NCBI GenBank assembly: GCA_001689535.1
Contig: LUJP01000080.1
Coordinates: 25,462-89,461, forward strand
Source: Bacteroidales bacterium M5
GTDB lineage: Bacteria > Bacteroidota > Bacteroidia > Bacteroidales > Muribaculaceae
DNA: 64,000 bases
Direction: 5' to 3'
Every line of letters starts with the position of its first letter. Positions within the stretch are counted from its first letter, which is position 1. Below, in pieces: positions 42,270 to 51,918 of this stretch. The position numbers were made by a program, and so were the translations under genes. The notes under the pieces are model-generated. The model had not been told where the DNA came from. It made no database searches and was given only the letters and a program-made list of their open reading frames with translations.

Positions 42270-43493
42270 ATGACAGTAGTTGACCGTTTCCTCCAATATG
42301 TGAAGTTCGACACACAGAGCGACGAACTCACCAACATGACCCCCTCCACTCCGGGCCAGATGATTTTCGCGCAGCACCTCGAGAAAGAGCTTCGCGAAAT
42401 GGGCCTGAGCGACATTTCGCTCGATGACAACGGCTACCTTATGGCCACCCTTCCCGGCAACACCCAGCGCAAGGATGTTCCTACTGTGGGATTCATAGCT
42501 CATCTCGACACATCCCCCGACATGAGCGGACGCCACGTTTCACCCCGCATAGTGGAGAACTACGACGGAGGCGAGATCACCCTCAACGCCGAAAAAGGCA
42601 TTGTGCTCTCGCCCGCAGAATTTCCCGAGCTCAAAAACTATATAGGCCAGCCGCTCATTGTTACCGACGGCAACACCCTTCTGGGTGCCGACGACAAAGC
42701 CGGCATAGCTGAAATCATCACCGCCGTGGCTTATCTGAAAGCCCATCCCGAAATAGAGCACGGCGACATCCGCATTGCCTTCAACCCCGACGAGGAGATA
42801 GGCCAGGGTGCCCACAAATTCGATGTGGAGCGATTCGGGGCCGACTGGGCCTACACCATGGACGGCGGCGAGATAGGCGAACTCGAATACGAGAACTTCA
42901 ACGCCGCCGTGGCAAAGGTAACCATCTGCGGCCGCAACGTGCATCCCGGCTATGCCAAGCACAAGATGATCAATTCACTGCGCATCGCCACCCAGTTTGC
43001 CATAATGCTCCCCCGCTGGGAAACTCCCGAGCACACCGAAGGCTACGAAGGTTTCTATCATCTTGTATCCATTGAGGGAACTGTAGAGAAAACCACTCTC
43101 ACCTATATAATCCGCGACCACGACCGCGACCGCTTCGAGCGCCGCAAAAAAGAGCTTGAACACCTCACACGCAAAATCAACCACGAATTCCCCGGCGTGG
43201 CCACCCTCGAGATCAAGGACCAGTATTACAACATGCGCGAGAAAATCGAACCGATGATGCACATCATCGACATCGCTCTGCAGGCCATGAAGGATGCCGG
43301 TGTAGAACCCAAGGTAGTTCCCATCCGCGGCGGTACAGACGGCGCCCAGCTCTCTTTCAAAGGGCTTCCCTGCCCCAATATCTTTGCCGGCGGTCTCAAC
43401 TTCCACGGCCGTTATGAGTTCGTGCCCGTACCGTCCATGGAAAAGGCCACTCAGGTTATTGTGGAGATCGCGCGCCTTGTAGCAAAACAGTAA
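42270..43493 (+). CDS. pepT: peptidase T (tripeptide aminopeptidase, M20B)
   Basis: 407 residues, normal for PepT. Di-zinc motifs: [14 protein letters not shown] (His and Asp), [13 protein letters not shown] (bridging Asp), [12 protein letters not shown] (Glu pair). [18 protein letters not shown] and [25 protein letters not shown] are highly typical of PepT. It removes N-terminal residues from tripeptides in the cytoplasm. It is first in a run with miaA and a GH20 gene. Confidence 0.97.
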   Translation: MTVVDRFLQYVKFDTQSDELTNMTPSTPGQMIFAQHLEKELREMGLSDISLDDNGYLMATLPGNTQRKDVPTVGFIAHLDTSPDMSGRHVSPRIVENYDGGEITLNAEKGIVLSPAEFPELKNYIGQPLIVTDGNTLLGADDKAGIAEIITAVAYLKAHPEIEHGDIRIAFNPDEEIGQGAHKFDVERFGADWAYTMDGGEIGELEYENFNAAVAKVTICGRNVHPGYAKHKMINSLRIATQFAIMLPRWETPEHTEGYEGFYHLVSIEGTVEKTTLTYIIRDHDRDRFERRKKELEHLTRKINHEFPGVATLEIKDQYYNMREKIEPMMHIIDIALQAMKDAGVEPKVVPIRGGTDGAQLSFKGLPCPNIFAGGLNFHGRYEFVPVPSMEKATQVIVEIARLVAKQ

Positions 43494-43505
43494 TTCCCGC
43501 TCCGA

Positions 43506-44423
43506 ATGCCTGCCGCATCCGTGCCCACGCTTATTGTCATAACCGGCCCCACCGGCTCCGGAAAGACCTCGCTCGCTATCGAGATTGCGCGTGCCATCGG
43601 GTGCGACATCATTTCGGCCGACTCCCGTCAGATCTACAAAGGAATCCCCATAGGCACGGCCGCTCCGACGGCCGCGGAGCGCGCGCTCGTGCGTCACCAT
43701 TTTGTGGAGGAGCTGGAGCTCGACAGCTATTACAGCGCTGCGCTTTTCGAAGAACAGGCCATTAAGCGCCTCAACGCCTTGTGGCAGAAGGGGCCGGATG
43801 TGGCCGTGATGTGCGGAGGCTCCATGATGTATGTGGACGCGGTGGTCAACGGCATCGACCCTTTGCCGACCATCAGCGACGAAATCCGCGCCCGTGTACT
43901 CTCGCTTTACGACACGGAGGGCCTCGATGGCGTCTGTTCGCGCCTGCGCTCCCTCGATCCCGAAAGCTGCGACCGCGTAGACCTGCGGAATCCCCGCCGC
44001 GTCGTCCACGCCCTTGAAATATGCCTTCAGTCCGGCTGCAAATACTCTTCGCTGTGCACCGGCACGCCCACAGAACGCCCTTTCAGAGTGCTGAAATACG
44101 CCATAGACCGTCCGCGCCACGAGATGATGGACCGCATCAACCGCCGCGTCGACGCCATGATGGAGGCAGGCTTTGAGAATGAGGCACGCAGCGTTTACCA
44201 CATGCGGCATCTCAATTCCCTCAACACCGTAGGCTTCAAGGAGATGTTCGCATGGTTCGACGGCACTATGGATCGCGCTACAGCCGTGGCACGGATGGCC
44301 AAGAACACCCGTGTCTACGCCAAGAAGCAGCTCACATGGCTCAGCCGCGATTCCTCCGTAACCTGGCTCGACCCCCACGGAGCATCAGAAAAAATATTAT
44401 CAACCTTAAATAAAAAAGCATGA
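43506..44423 (+). CDS. miaA: tRNA dimethylallyltransferase MiaA
   Basis: 305 residues. P-loop VITGPTGSGKTSLA, SADSRQIYKGIPIGTA and the PRRVVHALEI segment are diagnostic. It transfers an isopentenyl group to A37 of tRNAs reading UNN codons. It starts 12 bp after pepT and its stop overlaps the GH20 start by 4 bases. Slightly short of the E. coli enzyme, as is usual in Bacteroidetes. Confidence 0.96.
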   Translation: MPAASVPTLIVITGPTGSGKTSLAIEIARAIGCDIISADSRQIYKGIPIGTAAPTAAERALVRHHFVEELELDSYYSAALFEEQAIKRLNALWQKGPDVAVMCGGSMMYVDAVVNGIDPLPTISDEIRARVLSLYDTEGLDGVCSRLRSLDPESCDRVDLRNPRRVVHALEICLQSGCKYSSLCTGTPTERPFRVLKYAIDRPRHEMMDRINRRVDAMMEAGFENEARSVYHMRHLNSLNTVGFKEMFAWFDGTMDRATAVARMAKNTRVYAKKQLTWLSRDSSVTWLDPHGASEKILSTLNKKA

Positions 44424-46465
44424 AATTACTACTTGCCTCAGCCCTTTTAGCGCTCTCTCTTCCGGCGTTCTCGCAGGCTTATAGTGTAATCACTCCGCGC
44501 CCCTCGGCCGATGTGGTTCAGCGAGCGTGCGGAAATTTCTCGCCCTCTCAGTTCAAGACTGTGAAAATCGACGCGCCCGCAGCCGACGTGGCCCATCTCT
44601 CGGGCTATCTCGCTCAGAAAATGCCTCAGCTCGAAATCACCGATATAGGTCGCTCATCGGGCCAGATAAAACTCCGCACGGTTTCCTCCGTTCCCGGCAT
44701 CGACAGCCCTGAAGGCTACCGGCTCGACGTCCGCCCCGACGGAATCCTGGTGGAAGCCACATCCGGAGCCGGACTTTTCTACGGCCTGCAGTCGCTCATA
44801 CAGCTAATTGAAAGCGGCGAACCCCTATCTCCCGTCACTCTCACCGACCAGCCACGATTCGACTATCGCGGCGTGATGATCGACGTGAGCCGCAACTTCC
44901 GTGACAAAGAGTTCATCAAGAAGCAGCTCGACGCAATGGCCGCGCTGAAACTCAACAAAATGCAGTTCCACCTCACCGACGGTGCAGGCTGGCGTCTGCA
45001 GATAGACCGCTATCCGCGTCTTACCGACTTCGCCGCATGGCGTAAAGGCCAGACCTGGAAAGAATGGGGTGAGCAGGGCTCGAAATACGTGGAACGCACC
45101 GATCCCGAGGCCCGCGGCGGATATTACACCAAGGACGATATACGCGAGATTCTCGATTATGCAGCCGACCGCTATATCACCGTAATCCCCGAAATAGAGA
45201 TGCCGGGCCACAGCGAGGAAGTGCTCGCCGCCTATCCCGAACTCAGCTGCGAGGGTAAGCCATACACCTCGAGCGATTTCTGTCCCGGCAAGGAAGCCAC
45301 GTTCGAATTCCTGCAGAATGTGCTCGACGAAGTTATTGAACTGTTCCCCTCGAAATATATCAATATCGGTGGCGACGAGGCCGGTAAGGCAGCCTGGCGC
45401 AAATGTCCCGACTGCAAGGCCCGCATGGAAGCCGAAGGTCTTGAGAACGTGGAACAGCTTCAGAGCTACCTCATTCACCGCATTGAGAAATATCTCAACT
45501 CCAAGGGCCGCGACCTTATAGGCTGGGACGAGATTATGGAAGGCGGACTCGCTCCGAATGCCGCCGTAGTGTCATGGCGAGGTGTGCAGGGCGGAGCCGA
45601 AGCCGCACGTCAGGGCCACAAGGCCGTGATGGCTCCCGGAGCTTTCTGCTACTTCGACGGCTATCAGGACGCGCCTCCCACTCAGCCCGAAGCCATAGGC
45701 GGTTATCTGCCGTTGGAAAAGGTATATTCCTTCAATCCCGCGCCCGATTCACTTGATGCCGCCGCACGCGCCAATATCATGGGACTCGAGGCCACTATGT
45801 TCACCGAATACATCCCCACCGACGAGCACGCCGAATATATGCTCTACCCCCGCATGATAGCCCTTGCCGAAGTGGCATGGACTCCGCAGGAACGCCGCGA
45901 CTACACCGAGTTCCGTCCGCGCGCCGAAGCCTACAACCGCCGCCTCGCCGCGCAGGGCTACAACGTGTTCGATCTCAGCCGCGAGGTCGGCAACCGCAAG
46001 GAAGCCCTCGCTCCCGTAACTCATCTTGCGCTGAATTGTCCCGTGACCTACAATGTGCCCTGGTGGACAAACTACAATGCCAATTACGCCGCCACTCTCA
46101 CCGACGGACTCCGCGGAGGCTGGACCTACAGCGACGGACGCTGGCAGGGATTCCTCTCCAACACCACCGACCGCGTGGATGTCACGATTGACCTCGGCAA
46201 AGTTCAGCCCATAAGCTATGTGGGAGCTGAATTCATGCAGCTCTGCGGCCCCGATGTATGGATGCCATGCAAGGTGATAATCTCAGCGTCGGAAGACGGC
46301 AAGACCTACACCGACCTTGCCGAGATAGACCACGACGTGGTACGCGACACCGGGCTCAGCTTCAAGACCTTCTCATGGGATGGCTCCGCACGCGCACGCT
46401 ATATCCGTTATCGCGCCCTGGCCGAGCACGGAGTGCTCTTCACCGACGAGATAATCGTTCGCTAA
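44420..46465 (+). CDS. GH20 beta-N-acetylhexosaminidase, exported
   Basis: A 681-residue exported protein (signal peptide 1-18, PAFS). GH20b N-domain, then barrel with FDYRGVMIDVSRNFRD, KLNKMQFHLTDGAGWRLQID and NIGGDEAG (Asp319-Glu320, the catalytic pair for substrate-assisted hydrolysis). A C-terminal F5/8-type (CBM32-like) domain covers about 545-681 (YAATLTDGLRGGWTYSDGRWQGF, VTIDLGKVQPISYVGAEF). It removes terminal GlcNAc or GalNAc from host glycans, chitin fragments or peptidoglycan. The ATGA coupling to miaA is an odd pairing of a housekeeping gene with an exported glycosidase. Confidence 0.95.
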   Translation: MKLLLASALLALSLPAFSQAYSVITPRPSADVVQRACGNFSPSQFKTVKIDAPAADVAHLSGYLAQKMPQLEITDIGRSSGQIKLRTVSSVPGIDSPEGYRLDVRPDGILVEATSGAGLFYGLQSLIQLIESGEPLSPVTLTDQPRFDYRGVMIDVSRNFRDKEFIKKQLDAMAALKLNKMQFHLTDGAGWRLQIDRYPRLTDFAAWRKGQTWKEWGEQGSKYVERTDPEARGGYYTKDDIREILDYAADRYITVIPEIEMPGHSEEVLAAYPELSCEGKPYTSSDFCPGKEATFEFLQNVLDEVIELFPSKYINIGGDEAGKAAWRKCPDCKARMEAEGLENVEQLQSYLIHRIEKYLNSKGRDLIGWDEIMEGGLAPNAAVVSWRGVQGGAEAARQGHKAVMAPGAFCYFDGYQDAPPTQPEAIGGYLPLEKVYSFNPAPDSLDAAARANIMGLEATMFTEYIPTDEHAEYMLYPRMIALAEVAWTPQERRDYTEFRPRAEAYNRRLAAQGYNVFDLSREVGNRKEALAPVTHLALNCPVTYNVPWWTNYNANYAATLTDGLRGGWTYSDGRWQGFLSNTTDRVDVTIDLGKVQPISYVGAEFMQLCGPDVWMPCKVIISASEDGKTYTDLAEIDHDVVRDTGLSFKTFSWDGSARARYIRYRALAEHGVLFTDEIIVR

Positions 46466-46482
46466 TCCCCATAAAGTACCAA

Positions 46483-46526
46483 AATCAGCGCCATGACGGC
46501 TTCCGTCATGGCGCTGATTATTTTTT
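46483..46526. terminator. bidirectional terminator between GH20 and HU genes
   Basis: A near-perfect 17-bp stem (AATCAGCGCCATGACGG and its complement) with a 3-nt loop is followed by ATTATTTTTT and preceded by A-rich sequence. Confidence 0.88.
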
Positions 46527-46547
46527 CAGTAAAAAAATAGTCCGGCG

Positions 46548-46820
46548 TTATTTCACAACATCGTTGAGTTCGGCTCCGGCCTTGAATTTAACCACTTTGC
46601 GGGCGGCGATTTCAATCACCTGCTTAGTCTGGGGGTTGATACCCTTGCGTGCACCCTTCTCAGTCACGTCAAATGTGCCGAATCCTATAAGGGCCACTTT
46701 GTTACCCTCGGCAAGCTGCTCGGTGATGGTCATAAGTGTGGCTTCAAGAGCGGCTTTTGCCTGGGCTTTGGTAAGATTGGCTTTTTCAGCAATCGCGTAG
46801 GTAAGCTCTGTTTTGTTCAT
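46548..46820 (-). CDS. HU-family DNA-binding protein
   Basis: 90 residues from the ATG at 46820, the normal HU length; the longer open frame upstream is excluded by the promoter at 46883. It starts MNKTELTYAIAEKANLTK and has GFGTFDVTEKGARKGINPQT, the DNA-clamping beta-arm with the conserved intercalating proline region, and IAARKVVKFKAG. It is a nucleoid protein that bends DNA. Confidence 0.96.
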   Translation of the reverse strand: MNKTELTYAIAEKANLTKAQAKAALEATLMTITEQLAEGNKVALIGFGTFDVTEKGARKGINPQTKQVIEIAARKVVKFKAGAELNDVVK

Positions 46821-46882
46821 GGATGTATATTTTGATAAGTGATAAAATAGTATGCTCTTCCTTTGGGTTAAGTACAGACACG

Positions 46883-46890
46883 CAAATATA
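46883..46890 (-). promoter_or_regulatory. -7 promoter element (TATATTTG) for the HU gene
   Basis: A perfect minus-strand TAnnTTTG 62 bases upstream of the HU start. Confidence 0.65.
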
Positions 46891-47017
46891 TACCTAAAAC
46901 TTTTATCTTCCAACAATTATTTTGAAAAAACGGCCGGTTCCGGCTGATTATCCACAAAAGTTTCGCATTTGAGCGCCTCCCGGGTTTTGACATCACACCC
47001 CACTCACGAAAAATTTG

Positions 47018-47025
47018 TATATTTG
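47018..47025 (+). promoter_or_regulatory. -7 promoter element (TATATTTG) for the rhomboid operon
   Basis: A perfect TAnnTTTG 26 bases before the first rhomboid start. Confidence 0.7.
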
Positions 47026-47051
47026 TAACTTAATTATACTCTACGATAAAA

Positions 47052-47780
47052 ATGGGAAATTTCAAAAGAGCTTTCGACAATATACCTCCTGTCACCAAGA
47101 ACCTGATTCTGATCAACGTGGTGATATGGCTGGTGATGATGGTAGCCGGGCGGCGCGCCGACAGCACCATCCTTGATCTCGGCGGACTGCATTATTTCGA
47201 GGCATCGGACTTCAACGTGCTTCAGATTTTCACATACATGTTCATGCACTCCACCGGCAACTTCGCCCACATTCTCTTCAACATGTTCACGCTGTTCATG
47301 TTCGGAATCCTGCTTGAGCGCACTCTCGGCGCCAAACGCTTTCTCTTCTACTACATAAGCTGCGGAATCGGAGCTGCCTTGGTTCAGGAAGCCGTATGGG
47401 CCATGACATGGGAAGACATCTTCGCCAAAATGATGCATGTGGACTCTTTCACCTTCCAGCAGATTCTCGCCCATTCCTCCCCCGAACAGATATCCGGAGC
47501 ACTCAACTCCTTCGTTACCATAGGCGCCTCCGGTGCCATCTTCGGCGTGTTGCTGGCTTTCGGCATGCTGTTCCCGAATCTTCCCACCTACATCATGTTC
47601 ATTCCCGTGCCGATAAAGGCCAAATGGATGGTTATAGGCTACGGTGTGCTTGAACTTCTCATAGGCATGAGCGAGGCCAACGACGGCGTGGCCCACTTCG
47701 CCCACCTCGGCGGCATGCTGTTCGGCTTCTTCATAATCCTCTACTGGAAGAAAAAGAATGTGATTCATGGAGGTTATTGA
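47052..47780 (+). CDS. rhomboid intramembrane serine protease
   Basis: A 242-residue membrane protein with six predicted helices. The catalytic dyad is visible: GASGAIFG (Ser160) and HFAHLGG (His218). The amphipathic loop FTYMFMHSTGNFAHILFNMFTLFMFG holds the conserved HxxxN oxyanion region. It cleaves membrane helices of unknown partners. It overlaps the second rhomboid gene by 14 bases. Confidence 0.95.
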   Translation: MGNFKRAFDNIPPVTKNLILINVVIWLVMMVAGRRADSTILDLGGLHYFEASDFNVLQIFTYMFMHSTGNFAHILFNMFTLFMFGILLERTLGAKRFLFYYISCGIGAALVQEAVWAMTWEDIFAKMMHVDSFTFQQILAHSSPEQISGALNSFVTIGASGAIFGVLLAFGMLFPNLPTYIMFIPVPIKAKWMVIGYGVLELLIGMSEANDGVAHFAHLGGMLFGFFIILYWKKKNVIHGGY

Positions 47781-48522
47781 CAGGACTCATAAGTGCAGCC
47801 TCCTGCCCGCGACTCTTGTCACGGTCAATGTGGCCGTGTACGTGCTGCTGTTTGCGGCCTGGACATTCGACCACGACTCCCCATTAATCGCTGCGGGAGC
47901 ACCGTCGGCGGCCGACGCCATTGTCGACGCCCTTGCTCTTCCGTCAGCGTTCACGGCGTGGCTCCACCGGCCGTGGACCGCCATCACCTACATGTTCACC
48001 CAGTTCTCCTGGTGGCACCTTGCCGGCAACATGATTGTGCTCTACCTCTTCGCCATGATTGCCGACCGCATGGTCGGGCGTTCGTTCGCGCTCACGGTTT
48101 ATCTGTGCGGTGGCCTCGCGGCCGGTCTGCTCTACCTCCTGCTGGGAGCGTTAGGCGCAGCCTCAGGGGTGCTTGTGGGCAGTTCGGCATCAGTTATGGC
48201 CATGATGGGAGCGGTGCTTGTGCTTCGCCCCTCGCTCCGGTTACCGTTGGGCAAATTCGGCCCTCCGCGCGCCGTGTGGGTGATATGCACGCTTGTGCTT
48301 CTCGACCTCCTCGGCATATTTGCAGGCAATGTAGCGGCCCATTTCTGCCACCTGGCAGGATTCGGCTCCGGCTGTGCCTTCGCGGCAGCCCTGATGCATC
48401 GCGGTACCGGCACCCCTGACACCGCCGACCTCACTGCCGTACTCGAAAAAGTGAAACGTTCAGGATTCTCCTCGCTCAACGAGCATGAACGGAGCGTCCT
48501 ATTCATCAAAACAAAAAAATGA
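47767..48522 (+). CDS. second rhomboid-type protease
   Basis: 251 residues, about six membrane helices. FTQFSWWHLAGNMIVLYLFAMI matches the first conserved loop. The Ser motif reads VGSSASVMAMM instead of GASGAIFG, keeping the catalytic Ser position, and VAAHFCHLAGFGSG supplies the His. It is more diverged than its neighbour, with a hydrophilic C-terminal tail. The overlaps with the gene before (14 bases) and after (4 bases) point to one operon. It may act with the first rhomboid or on a different substrate. Confidence 0.88.
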   Translation: MEVIDRTHKCSLLPATLVTVNVAVYVLLFAAWTFDHDSPLIAAGAPSAADAIVDALALPSAFTAWLHRPWTAITYMFTQFSWWHLAGNMIVLYLFAMIADRMVGRSFALTVYLCGGLAAGLLYLLLGALGAASGVLVGSSASVMAMMGAVLVLRPSLRLPLGKFGPPRAVWVICTLVLLDLLGIFAGNVAAHFCHLAGFGSGCAFAAALMHRGTGTPDTADLTAVLEKVKRSGFSSLNEHERSVLFIKTKK

Positions 48523-49763
48523 CCAGAAGCAGCCACAGTACATCTCTGCCCGTGCGCGTCATACGATTCCTTGTAATGACCGTCAATCTCCTTGCGTGCG
48601 CGGCTCTGGTAATTTCGGCATTCGGGGGCCGCATCAACCCGCTCACCAATGCATGGGGCGGTATCGCGGCCATGATGTTTCCGTTCTGTGCTGTGGCCGT
48701 GATTGTGCTGCTGCTCATCAACCTCTGCTGGTTCAGGCGCGTAGCGTTGCTCGATTTTGTGGCTCTGGCAATATGTACCGGCCCGCTTCTCTCACTCTGC
48801 CCGCTCAACTTCAGCCGGCCTTCAATGGCGGCAATCCGGAGCATGGGCGACAGCGCCATAAAGGTAATGACATTCAACGTGTATAACTTCACCGACATAG
48901 CCCCCGGAGCCTCAGCCCAGGGGAACCGCACGGTTGCCTACATTCTTGAGCAGGACGCCGACGTGAACCTTCTTCAGGAGGCATTCACCTCGCTTCATCC
49001 CAATGGCAACGTGTCGGCCGATGAAATCAACGACCTCAAGGCGCGTTACCCTTATATCGTCACCGACGGGACGGGGCTCTGCCTCTTGTCGAAGTTTCCG
49101 GTAGAGACCGTGCACACAGAAATAGACCCGTCCCCCTCGTTTGCCGCCGCGCGCTATGATGTGGAGATCGGCGGCCGTACTGTCCATTTTTTCAATATCC
49201 ATCTGCAGTCAATCGGTCTCACTGACGACGACAAGCAACTTTACAGCCGCATAACCAAGGGAGAGTCCAAAGGAGAGGTGGGCAAGATTCGCCGCGACCT
49301 CCTGGGCAAACTTAAGGAAGCGATGCGTCTCCGTGCCGCCCAGGCCGCCCAAGTGAGGGCTGAGATTGAAAAGGCCGGAGAAGGCCCGGTGATTCTCGGA
49401 GGCGATTTCAACGACATAAACGGGTGCTATGCCCTGCGTGAGATTATGGGCCCGAATCTCCGCGACGCCTACCGCTCCTCCGGCCTCGGACCGGCCATCA
49501 CCTATCATGTGAACCGGTTTTATTTCCGCATAGACCATTTTGTGTACGGCGACGGGGTGGACGCACTCCGCACCTGGGTAGGCTCAGCAAGTTCCAGCGA
49601 CCATTATCCGCTGCTCGCCTACTTCCGCCTCACGCCTCCGGATTCCATAACAGCAATCAACAACCAATCAAATATCACCAAGCATGTTAAAACAATTATT
49701 AACCACGGCCGCGGCAGTCTTGCTTCCGCTGGCCTCAATCCAGACAGATGTCATGGCAGCTGA
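48519..49763 (+). CDS. endonuclease/exonuclease/phosphatase (EEP) family membrane protein
   Basis: 414 residues. Three N-terminal membrane helices (residues ~10-95) are followed by an EEP catalytic domain: IKVMTFNVYNF, VNLLQEAF (metal Glu), HFFNIHLQS, GPVILGGDFNDI (Asp/Asn) and SSDHYPLLAYF (Asp-His). The domain should end near residue 370. The last ~40 residues are non-conserved and run 80 bases into the next gene, so an original stop may have been lost. The family includes nucleases and lipid or sugar phosphodiesterases. The order rhomboid-rhomboid-EEP is, as I recall, common in Bacteroidales. Confidence 0.88.
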   Translation: MTRSSHSTSLPVRVIRFLVMTVNLLACAALVISAFGGRINPLTNAWGGIAAMMFPFCAVAVIVLLLINLCWFRRVALLDFVALAICTGPLLSLCPLNFSRPSMAAIRSMGDSAIKVMTFNVYNFTDIAPGASAQGNRTVAYILEQDADVNLLQEAFTSLHPNGNVSADEINDLKARYPYIVTDGTGLCLLSKFPVETVHTEIDPSPSFAAARYDVEIGGRTVHFFNIHLQSIGLTDDDKQLYSRITKGESKGEVGKIRRDLLGKLKEAMRLRAAQAAQVRAEIEKAGEGPVILGGDFNDINGCYALREIMGPNLRDAYRSSGLGPAITYHVNRFYFRIDHFVYGDGVDALRTWVGSASSSDHYPLLAYFRLTPPDSITAINNQSNITKHVKTIINHGRGSLASAGLNPDRCHGS

Positions 49764-51840
49764 ACACACCAACCCGTTCCTGCAACCTTACGGCACACAG
49801 TTCAACATCCCTCCGTTTGAAAAAATCACTTACGACGACTATCTTCCTGCAGTTAAGCAGGGCATAGCCGAGCGTAAGCAGGAAATCGACGCGATTGTCA
49901 AGAACCGCGCCACTCCCGATTTCGACAACACCATCCTCGCTCTTGAGAAATCCGGCAAACTCCTCCAGAAGGTGATGCTCGTATTCTCGTCGCTTGACGA
50001 GACCAACTCATCGCCCGAGATGGTAAAACTCTCCGAAATCATCTATCCCATGACCTCCGAGGCTTCCGACGAGGTGATGATGAACGACGGCCTTTTCAAA
50101 AAAGTGAAATACGTCTACGACAACCGCGAGAAGATGGGACTCACCGGCCCCAAGAAACGTGCCGTAGAGGAGACCTACAAGTCGTTCGTGCGCGAGGGCG
50201 CTCTTCTCTCCCCCGAAAAGAAAGAGGAACTGAAGAAACTCAACTCGAAGATGACCGACCTCTTCCTGAAGTTCAACAAGAACCTTCTTGACGACACCAA
50301 CGGCTTCGAGCTGTGGGTTGACGACGAAAGCCGTCTCAGCGGCATCCCCGCAAGCAATGTAGCCAACGCCGCCGAAGAGGCCAAAGCCCGCGGCGCCGAA
50401 GGCAAGTGGCTCTTCACCCTCCACGCCCCCAGCCGTCTGCCTCTGCTGCAGTATGCCGACGACCGCCAGCTTCGCCACGACATGTATGTGGGTTATACCT
50501 CCCTCGCATCCAAAGGCGAGCACAACAATCTCCCCGTTATCAACGAGATTCTGAAAGTGCGCACCGCCAAGGCCCGTCTCCTCGGCTACAAGGACTTCGC
50601 AAGCTACATGACCGCCAATGTAATGGCCAAAACTCCCGACAACGCGGAGAATCTTCTGCTCAAGATCTGGGAGCCCGCCGTGAAACGCGTTCACGAGGAA
50701 GTGGCCGAAATGCAGGCTCTGGCCGACCGTCAGGGTGCCGGAATCACCATCGAGCCCTGGGATTATTACTATTACGCCGAGAAGGTGCGTAAGGACAAGT
50801 ATAATCTTGACGAGGACGAGGTTCGCGCCTACTTCCCGCTTGAAAACGTGCGTAAAGGTATCTTCTCCATGGCCGAGCGTCTTTATGGCGTGACATTCAC
50901 CGAACTTCCCGATGCCCCCAAATACTATCCGGAAGTAAAGGTCTACGAGGTTAAGGACAAGAAAGGCGAGCACGTGGCAGTGTTCATGACCGACTATTTC
51001 CCCCGCGCCTCCAAGCGTCAGGGAGCCTGGATGAGCGAATTCCAGGGTGCCTTCGAGGACGAGGACGGCACTTCGCAGCGTCCCATCGTTTACAACGTCG
51101 GCAACTTCTCCAAGCCTTCGGGCGACACCCCCTCTCTGCTCACTCTTGATGAGGTTGAGACTATGTTCCATGAGTTTGGTCATGGCCTCCACGGCATGCT
51201 CACACGCGCCAAACTCCGCAGCCAGGCCGGCACAAACGTTGACCGTGACTTTGTGGAGCTGCCCTCTCAGATTCATGAGCACTGGGCTCTCGAACCCGAG
51301 CTTCTCAAAACATACGCTCTCCACTACAAGACCGGAAAGGTGATCCCCGACAGCCTCGTGGCTAAGCTTCAGGCTGCCTCCACCCACAATCAGGGCTTCA
51401 CCACCACCGAGCTCGTTGGCGCCGCCCTGCTCGACCTCCAGTATGGCAAACTCAACACCGATACCGATATCGATGTGGCCGGTTTTGAAAAATCAGTAGC
51501 CGACAAACTCGGCATGCCCAAAGAAGTGCAGTTCCGCTACCGCAGCCCCTACTTCCGTCATATCTTCGGAAGCGACGGATATGCCTCTGGCTATTACACC
51601 TACCTCTGGGCCGAGGTGCTCGATACCGACGGCTTCGAACTCTTCAAGGAAAAAGGCATCTTCGATCCCGAGACAGCTGCCAAATTCAAATCGCTCGTTC
51701 TTGAGAAGGGCGGCAGCGAAGACCCCATGGAGCTTTACGTGAAGTTCCGTGGCCATGAGCCCAGCGTCGATGCCCTCCTGCGCAACCGCGGCCTTGCCGA
51801 CGAAAAAGACAAAGACCTTCACCAGAAAGGCGGCAAATAA
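49684..51840 (+). CDS. M3-family peptidyl-dipeptidase (Dcp-like), exported
   Basis: 718 residues with a signal peptide ending VMA. NPFLQPYGTQFNIPPFEKI is the typical start of Bacteroidetes Dcp-like enzymes. The zinc motif HEFGH (496-500) lies in EVETMFHEFGHGLHGML, with the third ligand Glu downstream in FVELPSQIHEHW. Further family motifs are FVELPSQ, GSDGYASGYYTYLWAEVLDTDGF. It releases dipeptides from the C-terminus of short peptides in the periplasm. It overlaps the EEP reading frame by 80 bases. Confidence 0.95.
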   Translation: MLKQLLTTAAAVLLPLASIQTDVMAAEHTNPFLQPYGTQFNIPPFEKITYDDYLPAVKQGIAERKQEIDAIVKNRATPDFDNTILALEKSGKLLQKVMLVFSSLDETNSSPEMVKLSEIIYPMTSEASDEVMMNDGLFKKVKYVYDNREKMGLTGPKKRAVEETYKSFVREGALLSPEKKEELKKLNSKMTDLFLKFNKNLLDDTNGFELWVDDESRLSGIPASNVANAAEEAKARGAEGKWLFTLHAPSRLPLLQYADDRQLRHDMYVGYTSLASKGEHNNLPVINEILKVRTAKARLLGYKDFASYMTANVMAKTPDNAENLLLKIWEPAVKRVHEEVAEMQALADRQGAGITIEPWDYYYYAEKVRKDKYNLDEDEVRAYFPLENVRKGIFSMAERLYGVTFTELPDAPKYYPEVKVYEVKDKKGEHVAVFMTDYFPRASKRQGAWMSEFQGAFEDEDGTSQRPIVYNVGNFSKPSGDTPSLLTLDEVETMFHEFGHGLHGMLTRAKLRSQAGTNVDRDFVELPSQIHEHWALEPELLKTYALHYKTGKVIPDSLVAKLQAASTHNQGFTTTELVGAALLDLQYGKLNTDTDIDVAGFEKSVADKLGMPKEVQFRYRSPYFRHIFGSDGYASGYYTYLWAEVLDTDGFELFKEKGIFDPETAAKFKSLVLEKGGSEDPMELYVKFRGHEPSVDALLRNRGLADEKDKDLHQKGGK

Positions 51841-51869
51841 TTTAACAGTTACAATAATATAATACATCC

Positions 51870-51908
51870 GATTCCCCGTATTGTCCAACAGCGGCAATCC
51901 GGGGAATC
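51870..51908 (+). repeat. hairpin of a duplicated terminator-promoter module, copy 1
   Basis: The arms GATTCCCCG / CGGGGAATC with inner ATTG/CAAT directly precede the -7 element at 51911. The same module recurs at 52519, and the two copies match over about 55 bases. Confidence 0.75.
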
Positions 51909-51910
51909 GT

Positions 51911-51918
51911 TATTTTTG
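51911..51918 (+). promoter_or_regulatory. -7 promoter element (TATTTTTG) for the small lipoprotein gene
   Basis: A perfect TAnnTTTG immediately after the hairpin, 87 bases before the start at 52006. Confidence 0.65.

Noticed and set aside
42975..44378. Minus-strand open frame of about 470 codons
   Set aside because: It is antisense to the end of pepT and nearly all of miaA, both of which have clear catalytic motifs.
50008..51387. Minus-strand open frame of about 460 codons
   Set aside because: It is antisense to the M3 peptidase, including its HEFGH site; composition is that of a shadow frame.
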